Assembly (NCBI GenBank): GCA_028702315.1
Contig: JAQVPA010000006.1
Span: 1-44,619, forward strand
DNA: 44,619 nt
Origin: Candidatus Margulisiibacteriota bacterium
GTDB lineage: Bacteria; Margulisbacteria; WOR-1; O2-12-FULL-45-9; XYB2-FULL-48-7
Direction: 5' to 3'
Every line of letters begins with the position of its first letter. Positions within the stretch are counted from its first letter, which is position 1. The translations under genes were made by a program, and so were the position numbers. This document shows, one piece after another, positions 38,077-44,619 of the stretch. The notes below the pieces were generated by a model, which was not told the origin of the DNA, did no database searches, and saw nothing but the letters and a program-made list of their open reading frames with translations.

Positions 38077-38367
38077 ATGACAAAAAGCACTCCTGACCAA
38101 GAAGATTCATACGAGAAATATAAAAAACTGATTGAAGGCCAAGAGCCCGGGGAGTGCCAAGCTTGCGGTGGAGTACTGGAGCTGGAAAAGGTCAATCTCG
38201 AAGATTACCAGAACGGCAAGCTTTATATGATGGAAGGCGTTCCCGCTTATGTCTGTCAGGACTGTAGCGAAGTCTGGGTCCCCGAACCGATCATGGCGGA
38301 ATTTGAAAAGATGATCGATACGGCCAAGCATAAGATTTCGCCCAAGCTCAAAAGACAAAAAAAGTAA
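38077..38367 (+). CDS. YgiT-type zinc-finger protein (MqsA N-terminal-like)
   Basis: GECQACGGVLELEK...YVCQDCSEVWVPEPIMAEFEKMI: paired CxxC motifs. Confidence 0.85.
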   Translation: MTKSTPDQEDSYEKYKKLIEGQEPGECQACGGVLELEKVNLEDYQNGKLYMMEGVPAYVCQDCSEVWVPEPIMAEFEKMIDTAKHKISPKLKRQKK

Positions 38368-38430
38368 TGCGAATAGGGTAATGCGTAACGCGTACAATGA
38401 ACGCATTACGCATTACGCGTTTCGCTATTC
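38366..38430. repeat. Type-A interspersed palindromic repeat between ygiT-like gene and guaB3
   Basis: GCGAATAGGGTAATGCGTAACGCGTACAATGAACGCATTACGCATTACGCGTTTCGCTATTC; begins at the ygiT stop codon. Confidence 0.85.
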
Positions 38431-38451
38431 TTTAAAAAAGGAGAAGTAAAA

Positions 38452-39612
38452 ATGGATATTGAATTAGGCAAAGCAAAAAAGACCAGGCGGGCATACGGTT
38501 TTGACGAGATCGCCCTCTGCCCCTCGATCATCACGATCAACCCGGAGGATACCGATATCTCGGTCAAGATCGGCGGGAAAAAACTCGATATTCCGATCAT
38601 TGCCGCGGCAATGGACGGCGTGATCAGCCCTAAAACCGCAATTCTAATGAGCAAACTGGGCGGCCTTGGCGTCCTGAACCTGCAGGGTGTCTGGACTAGG
38701 TATGAAGACGCAGAGAAGCAGCTAGAAAAAATATCTACTGTAACTAAAGAAGAGTATGTCCCGTTGATGCAAAAGATGTACCTCGAACCGATCAAGAAAG
38801 AATTAGTCATCAAAAGAATAAAAGAAATTAAGGCTGGCGGCGGAATTGCGGCCGTTTCTTCCATTCCTCAGGACGCAATTGAATTGGGCCCGATCGCCCG
38901 CGACGCCGGCGTCGATATTTTTGTCGTCCAATCAACCGTCCTTTCAACCAAGCACAAATCAAAAAGTTCCGCGCCGCTCGACTTGAAAAAGTTCTGCGCC
39001 GAAATGAAAGTTCCGGTCATCGTCGGCAACTGCGTTACTTATGAAGTCGCCTTAACGCTGATGGGGACTGGCGTAGCGGCAGTTTTAGTCGGGATCGGCC
39101 CCGGCGCCGCTTGCACTTCGCGCGGCGTCCTTGGCATTGGTGTCCCGATGGCAACCTCCATTTCCGACTGCGCGGCGGCCCGCGACGCGTATTTCAAGGA
39201 AAATAATGTTTACGTCCCGATCATTGCCGATGGCGGGATGGCTGTCGGCGGTGATATCTGCAAAGCAATTGGCTGCGGCGCTGACGCAGTGATGATCGGC
39301 TCGCCGATCGCCAAAGCAGCGGAAGCACCCGGCCGCGGTTATCATTGGGGGATGGCAACTCCGTCGCCTACTTTGCCTAGAGGGTCAAGAATTAAAGTCG
39401 GGACGATCGGCGGCTTAAAAGAGATCTTGCACGGTCCCGCTAAATTTGATGACGGCTCAATGAACTTTGTCGGCGCTTTGCGAACCTCGATGGGGACACT
39501 CGGCGCAGCCAATTTAAAAGAGATGCAGCAAGTAGAAGTCGTGATCGCCCCTTCCCTCCTGACCGAAGGGAAGGTCTATCAGAAGGCACAATCGCTGGGA
39601 ATGTATAAATAA
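38452..39612 (+). CDS. GuaB3-type IMP dehydrogenase family protein
   Basis: [78 protein letters not shown]. Confidence 0.92.
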   Translation: MDIELGKAKKTRRAYGFDEIALCPSIITINPEDTDISVKIGGKKLDIPIIAAAMDGVISPKTAILMSKLGGLGVLNLQGVWTRYEDAEKQLEKISTVTKEEYVPLMQKMYLEPIKKELVIKRIKEIKAGGGIAAVSSIPQDAIELGPIARDAGVDIFVVQSTVLSTKHKSKSSAPLDLKKFCAEMKVPVIVGNCVTYEVALTLMGTGVAAVLVGIGPGAACTSRGVLGIGVPMATSISDCAAARDAYFKENNVYVPIIADGGMAVGGDICKAIGCGADAVMIGSPIAKAAEAPGRGYHWGMATPSPTLPRGSRIKVGTIGGLKEILHGPAKFDDGSMNFVGALRTSMGTLGAANLKEMQQVEVVIAPSLLTEGKVYQKAQSLGMYK

Positions 39613-41162
39613 TGCCAAAACATGACCTGATCGCTGTCCTTGATTTCGGCGCGCAATATTCGATGCTGATCGCCCGGCGCGTCCGGGAATGCAATGTCTA
39701 CTGTGAGATCATGGCTCACAACATCACGGCGGCCGAACTGAAAAAGCGTAAGGTCAAAGGGATAATCCTCTCCGGCGGGCCTTCTTCGGTTTACGATAAG
39801 AATTCTCCTAAACTGGATCCGCAAATTTGGAAGTCCGGGATCCCGATCCTCGGCATCTGTTACGGCACCCAATTAATGGCCAAAGACCTTGGCGGCAGCG
39901 TCAAGCCGGGCAAAAAGCGGGAATACGGCCGGACCGAGCTTTTCATTGACGACCAAACAGACATCTTCGCCGGTTTTGCTAAACAGATCATCTGCTGGAT
40001 GAGCCATGGCGACAGCATCGCCAAGCTCCCCAAAGGTTTTAAAATGCTCGCCCATACGCAAAACACGCCGCTGGCAGCCATCGGCGACCACGAACGAAAG
40101 CTTTACGGAGTTCAGTTCCATCCCGAAGTAGTCCACACCGACCGCGGGACCGAGATCATCAAGAATTTTGTCTACGTCGTCTGCGGCTGCAAACCGACCT
40201 GGACGACCAAGAACTTCATTGAAGAACAGACCAAAGAGATCAAAGAAGCGGTCGGCAAAGGGAAAATATTGCTCGCCCTCTCCGGCGGCGTCGATTCCTC
40301 GACTGTCGCCGCGCTGATCAGCAAAACTGTCGGCAAACAGCTGACCTGCATGTTCATCGACCAAGGGTTCATGCGCAAGAACGAAGCGAAAAAGATCAAT
40401 GAGATCTTTACCAAGCGGTTCAAGCTCAACTTCATCAACATCGACGCCTCCAAACGCTTTTACGAAAAGCTCAAAGGGGTTACCGATCCGGAAGAGAAAC
40501 GGCACCGGATCGGGAATGAATTTATCCGTGTTTTTGAGGAAGAGGCCAAGAAGCTCGGCCATATTCCCCTCCTCGCCCAAGGAACACTCTACCCCGACGT
40601 GATCGAATCGGCTGTTCCTGGTTTGAGCGCCACGACCGCCGTCAGGATCAAAACGCACCACAATGTCGGCGGATTACCGAAAGACATCAAATTCAAGCTG
40701 GTTGAACCGCTAAAAAAATTATTTAAAGATGAAGTCCGCGCGCTTGGCCGCGAGCTGGGAGTGCCAGAAGACCTGATCTCCCGCCAGCCGTTCCCCGGTC
40801 CAGGCCTCGCGATCAGGATCATCGGCGAAGTGACACCGGAACGGGTTAAAATACTGCAACACGTGGATGATATTGTAGTTTCGGAAGTTAAGAAGGCCGG
40901 ACTTTACAAGGAACTTTGGCAATCGTTCGCCGTCCTCCTCCCGATCAGAACAGTCGGCGTTATGGGCGATAAAAGGACTTATTTGAATACCGTCGCGATC
41001 CGCGCCGTCACTTCCCGCGACGCCATGACCGCCGATTGGGCCCGGCTGCCCTACGAATTATTGGATACATTCTCTACCAGAATTATTAATGAAGTACCCG
41101 AAGTCAACAGAGTCGTCTATGATATATCTTCAAAGCCGCCTGCCACGATCGAATGGGAATGA
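39612..41162 (+). CDS. guaA: GMP synthase (glutamine-hydrolysing)
   Basis: [54 protein letters not shown]-terminal [10 protein letters not shown]. Confidence 0.97.
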   Translation: MPKHDLIAVLDFGAQYSMLIARRVRECNVYCEIMAHNITAAELKKRKVKGIILSGGPSSVYDKNSPKLDPQIWKSGIPILGICYGTQLMAKDLGGSVKPGKKREYGRTELFIDDQTDIFAGFAKQIICWMSHGDSIAKLPKGFKMLAHTQNTPLAAIGDHERKLYGVQFHPEVVHTDRGTEIIKNFVYVVCGCKPTWTTKNFIEEQTKEIKEAVGKGKILLALSGGVDSSTVAALISKTVGKQLTCMFIDQGFMRKNEAKKINEIFTKRFKLNFINIDASKRFYEKLKGVTDPEEKRHRIGNEFIRVFEEEAKKLGHIPLLAQGTLYPDVIESAVPGLSATTAVRIKTHHNVGGLPKDIKFKLVEPLKKLFKDEVRALGRELGVPEDLISRQPFPGPGLAIRIIGEVTPERVKILQHVDDIVVSEVKKAGLYKELWQSFAVLLPIRTVGVMGDKRTYLNTVAIRAVTSRDAMTADWARLPYELLDTFSTRIINEVPEVNRVVYDISSKPPATIEWE

Positions 41163-41174
41163 CCAGAGGTAACA

Positions 41175-41202
41175 AATTCCCCACACTTAAGTGTGGGGAA
41201 TT
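41175..41202. terminator. 28-bp perfect palindrome between convergent guaA and mltG (probable bidirectional terminator/repeat)
   Basis: AATTCCCCACACTTAAGTGTGGGGAATT followed by ATTTTGTT. Confidence 0.75.
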
Positions 41203-42199
41203 ATTTTGTTAAAGCCCTGGCCCGCTGATGCTCCTGCCAAGTTTTTGAAAAGGCATGGCTGCCGTCTTTTTTCGCGACAAAAAACAAATAATCAGTTTTG
41301 GCCGGATAGATCGCCGCTTTAAATGATGCTAGCCCCGGGTTGCAGATCGGTCCGGGAGGAAGCCCTCTCCTTTTATAGGTATTATACGGGGACTTAACTG
41401 AAAGTTGGTCCAAATAAACGACCTTACTTGGCCGCTCGAGAGCATACTTGACCGTCGGATCGGCCGCCAGCGGCATCCCGATCTTCAAACGGTTGTAAAA
41501 GACCGAAGCAATGACCGGCCGCTCCGCCGGACGTTGCGCCTCTTTTTCAATGATCGAAGCGAGCGTCATAATCTCGTGCAAAGTCATTTTAGTACTCTTT
41601 TTATTCTGCTCCCAATATGGAACGATCACCGCTTCATATCGCCAGAGCATCGCTTCGGCTAAAACTTCGACCGAAGCTTCGGGAAAGAACCGGTAGGTAT
41701 CGGGAAATAAATAACCTTCCAGCGATTCCGATGGGATATATTTAAAGATACCCCAGTGCCGCTCGCGCAAACCGGCAGTGATCCCTTCCCGTACCAGGTC
41801 CTGGAACTTCTCCCATTTTTTATAACCACTACCCTTCAAGATCATTCCCATTTTATATATCGACGCCCCTTCGGGGAAAGTCACTGTCAACTCCTGCTGC
41901 GGCACAGTTTCACCGATAACCAGTTTGGCGATCACCCGGGGGAGCGGGTCGGAGGGCGAAAGTGAATATTCACCGGCTTTGATCTTATTGCCCAGGCCAA
42001 ATACTTTTATCGCCAGGCGAAAAGCGGAAAAGCGCGGCAAAACACCATTGTTCGTAACGATAGATTGCACAGCCCGGACTGAACTCCCCTGGGGGATAAT
42101 AATGTTTTTGGTCGAGAGATCAAAAGGGTTTGCGGCCCAACAAACAACCACCAACAAGACCAGCATCCCAACCCCAACCAATAGACCGATTTTCTTCAT
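41201..42199 (-). CDS. mltG: Endolytic transglycosylase MltG
   Basis: IPQGSSVRAVQSIV; TLASIIEKEAQ; VFYNRLKIGMPLAADPTVKYAL; GLPPGPICNPGLASFKAAIYP. Confidence 0.95.
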   Translation of the reverse strand: MKKIGLLVGVGMLVLLVVVCWAANPFDLSTKNIIIPQGSSVRAVQSIVTNNGVLPRFSAFRLAIKVFGLGNKIKAGEYSLSPSDPLPRVIAKLVIGETVPQQELTVTFPEGASIYKMGMILKGSGYKKWEKFQDLVREGITAGLRERHWGIFKYIPSESLEGYLFPDTYRFFPEASVEVLAEAMLWRYEAVIVPYWEQNKKSTKMTLHEIMTLASIIEKEAQRPAERPVIASVFYNRLKIGMPLAADPTVKYALERPSKVVYLDQLSVKSPYNTYKRRGLPPGPICNPGLASFKAAIYPAKTDYLFFVAKKDGSHAFSKTWQEHQRARALTK

Positions 42200-42597
42200 T
42201 TCTTCTTCCTATCCAAATAACTTTGCAAGATACCAGCCGCGGCTGATTTATCAATGACTTTTTTTCGTTTTTCTCGGGATACACCGGCGCTGATCAGCAT
42301 TCGCTCCGCGGCGGCGGTCGTCAGCCTTTCATCCCAGCTAACCACGTTAAAACCAGTCTCCGCCTTTAATGTTTCGATAAAGGCTAAAACTTTTTGGGCC
42401 GCGATCCCTAACGAGCCATCCATTGACCGGGGCAGGCCGACAACAATCTCCTGGACATCATCATACCGGCCGATAACGTTTTTTAGCTCCTGGAGATCTT
42501 TAACGGTAGCAACCCCTTGTGCGGTTATCAAGAGCGGGTCCGAAGCGGCCACCCCTATTCTCTTTTCGCCATAATCAATCCCTATAATTCTAACCAC
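42196..42597 (-). CDS. ruvX: Holliday junction resolvase-like protein RuvX/YqgF
   Basis: IIGIDYGEKRIGVAASDPL; VVGLPRSMDGSLG; VSWDERLTTAAAERML. Confidence 0.94.
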   Translation of the reverse strand: MVRIIGIDYGEKRIGVAASDPLLITAQGVATVKDLQELKNVIGRYDDVQEIVVGLPRSMDGSLGIAAQKVLAFIETLKAETGFNVVSWDERLTTAAAERMLISAGVSREKRKKVIDKSAAAGILQSYLDRKKK

Positions 42598-44619
42598 CTA
42601 ACAACCCAACCACCGCTTTGAATCCTTCTCCTATCTTGGACGGATCCTTGCCTCCACCTTCAACCTTGGTCTCTTTCCCTCCACCCTTCCCGCCAACAAT
42701 ATTAGAAAAAGCGGCGGCGATATCCTTGGCAGAAACGCCTTGCGCGGCCAGGTCAGGCGTAACAATTATTAAATAGATCAAACGCTGCGGCAGTGCCGAA
42801 GCAAGAAGTAAGACGCACGATTTGAGCTCCTGCTGCAGCGTATCGGAGATACTGCGCAGCATCTCCATGCTGTAGCCGTTAAATTCCTTCAGCAGGACCT
42901 TTTTCCCGCCAATATCTGCCGCCTCAGCGCTAAAGGCCGCCGCTTCACCTTTGACTTTCTTGTTACGCAATTCCTCGACCTCTTTTTCCGCTTTGCCAAT
43001 CCGTTCGTTCAACCAGTCGGCCCGGCCGCAGAGATGGTCGAGGAATTTGTTAACATTAATTGAATCCTGAGTATCGACCGCCTTGCTTAGCCGTTCCAAT
43101 TCAGTCAGTTCGATCTCAAAGATATTGGTTTCAAGCGTTCGCTCGGCGCCGAGTTTTTCCTTCTCGACCTGCAAAGAGCGGTAATGTTTGATCTTCTCCG
43201 CCATTCCGTCATGTAAAGATTTTGCCTTGTAAATGACGTAGACCTTGGCCGCTTGGCCGGCCAGCGCCTCAATTCGGCGCACACCGGCCCCCAGCGCCCC
43301 TTCCGAAATTATTTTAAAGAAGAGGATATCACCGGTGTTCTTGACATGAGTCCCGCCGCAGAGCTCAAGGCTGTAGCTATCGATCCGCAGTACCCTGACT
43401 TGGTCACCATACTTTTCGCCAAAGAGAGCCATCGCCCCCATCTTGACCGCCTCAGCATGTGATTTTTTCAAGACCTCAACTTTGATCTTTTCCTTGATCT
43501 TCTCATTGACCAGTTGTTCGACTTTTTGCATCTCGGCCAGGGACATGGCATGAAAATGGCTGAAATCAAAGCGGAGCTTGTCCGGCCCGACATACGAACC
43601 GGCCTGCTTGACATGGTCACCCAGTACTTCGCGCAGCGCTTTGTGCAGCAAATGAGTAGCGGTGTGGTGAGCTTCGGTCGCTTTCCGCTTTGAAGCGTCA
43701 ATCAGCGCTTTCACCTTGCTCCCGTCTTTCAAGCCGGCAACATCGTCCACTTCGTGCAAGACAACGCCGCTGGGAGAGATCAGCGTCCCCACTACGCGGG
43801 TCTCTTTTCCATTATAAGAGAAAAGGCCGGTATCGCCAACCTGCCCGCCGCTCTCCCCGTAGAACGGCGTCTTCTCCAGCACAACCAGTTTTTGTTCCGG
43901 AAAGAGGCCGGTAACTTTGCTTTCATCTTCGTTCTTTTCGTAACCGGTAAAATTGGTCGGTTTCAAATGAGAAAGGTCCAGTCCGGTCAGCAGGCGTTTC
44001 TTCCCGCCTTCGACACCGGCATTCCTGGCCCGATCGCGCTGTCCCGCCATTTCTTTTTCAAAGCCGGGTAAATCCACAGCCAACCCTTTTTCCCTGGCTA
44101 ATTCTACGGTCAGATCGATCGGGAAACCATAAGTATCATGGAGTCTGAACGCCTCGGCGCCGGAGAGCGTTTTATCATTCGTTCTCTTGGCCATGACTTC
44201 TTCGAACCACTTCATCCCCTGTTCAAGAGTAGCCAAAAAGTTCTGTTCTTCCTCATTGATCACCTTGGCAATAAAATCTTGTTTTTGCGCCAGTTCCGGG
44301 TACGCGCCAGCCATCATTTTCACCACTTCCGTGGCCAGCTCGACCAAAAAAGGCCGGTCGATCCCCAAGCGGCGGCCATGCGAAATAGCCCGGCGGATCA
44401 AGCGCCGCAAAATATAGCCGCGCCCGGCGTTACCGGGATAGACCCCGTCAGCGATCAGGAAGGTCACCGCTCTGGCATGGTCGGCAATTATCAGAGCCGA
44501 GACTTTGTTGGATACTTTGGCTTGCGCCTGGACCAGGTTTATCAGCGGCGAAAAGAGGTCCGTCTCAAAATTATCATCGACCCCCTGCAGGACCGAAGCG
44601 ATCCTCTCCAACCCCATCC
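42590..44619 (-). CDS. alaS: Alanyl-tRNA synthetase, 5' end truncated by window
   Basis: MGLERIASVLQG; ADHARAVTFLIADGVYPGNAGRGYILRRLIRRA; HTATHLLHKALRE; ELCGGTHV. Confidence 0.97.
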   Translation of the reverse strand, partial: MGLERIASVLQGVDDNFETDLFSPLINLVQAQAKVSNKVSALIIADHARAVTFLIADGVYPGNAGRGYILRRLIRRAISHGRRLGIDRPFLVELATEVVKMMAGAYPELAQKQDFIAKVINEEEQNFLATLEQGMKWFEEVMAKRTNDKTLSGAEAFRLHDTYGFPIDLTVELAREKGLAVDLPGFEKEMAGQRDRARNAGVEGGKKRLLTGLDLSHLKPTNFTGYEKNEDESKVTGLFPEQKLVVLEKTPFYGESGGQVGDTGLFSYNGKETRVVGTLISPSGVVLHEVDDVAGLKDGSKVKALIDASKRKATEAHHTATHLLHKALREVLGDHVKQAGSYVGPDKLRFDFSHFHAMSLAEMQKVEQLVNEKIKEKIKVEVLKKSHAEAVKMGAMALFGEKYGDQVRVLRIDSYSLELCGGTHVKNTGDILFFKIISEGALGAGVRRIEALAGQAAKVYVIYKAKSLHDGMAEKIKHYRSLQVEKEKLGAERTLETNIFEIELTELERLSKAVDTQDSINVNKFLDHLCGRADWLNERIGKAEKEVEELRNKKVKGEAAAFSAEAADIGGKKVLLKEFNGYSMEMLRSISDTLQQELKSCVLLLASALPQRLIYLIIVTPDLAAQGVSAKDIAAAFSNIVGGKGGGKETKVEGGGKDPSKIGEGFKAVVGLLGG

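Noticed and set aside
38077-38367. Complete toxin-antitoxin system
   Set aside because: Only the YgiT-like component is present; no toxin ORF in the adjacent 120-nt divergent region or before guaB3.
39873-40661. 262-aa antisense ORF within guaA
   Set aside because: Its length is explained by strong codon bias in guaA; no RBS or family similarity.
1-44619. CRISPR arrays, prophage, transposase genes, rRNA or tRNA genes
   Set aside because: No regularly spaced direct repeats, phage or transposase domains, or RNA gene signatures were seen.

Overview
This is a 44.6 kb, gene-dense bacterial chromosomal window. It looks like an uncultured, candidate-phylum-type genome; I cannot assign taxonomy from sequence alone. 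Left part (1-12.7 kb, + strand): a surface-polysaccharide locus with a radical SAM/SPASM protein, two paralogous WbuB-like GT4 glycosyltransferases, a DUF362 protein, an ADH + Gfo/Idh bi-domain oxidoreductase, a 63-aa 'LDPGTGS' membrane protein, a SAM methyltransferase, a sulfatase-superfamily membrane protein, an NAD-dependent epimerase and a WecA/MraY-type transferase, followed by queE. The remainder is mostly housekeeping: purC-membrane protein-ispG-purB-purS-purQ; a WecG/TagA glycosyltransferase; pgm-pgi; aroQ-M24 peptidase-ispD-PAP2-dxs-fhs-folE-deacetylase lipoprotein; PBP1A and a phosphohexomutase; glyA-ftsE-ftsX-SurA/TPR; ygiT-guaB3-guaA; alaS-ruvX-mltG. No rRNA, tRNA, CRISPR or transposase was seen. 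The main unexplained structure is a set of short palindromic or repetitive DNA elements at gene borders and inside genes. The clearest are a GAATAGrGTAAyGCGTAACGCGTACAATGAA family (four loci, one coding inside ispD, one supplying the ispD start region) and a 21-nt in-frame palindromic segment in queE encoding LAYRQAG. Other notable points: purC is broken by one in-frame TAG at a position expected to be Trp; several operon-leading genes have a -10 box 7-8 nt before the ATG (predicted leaderless mRNAs); and the glyA and ygiT promoters share one -35 box.
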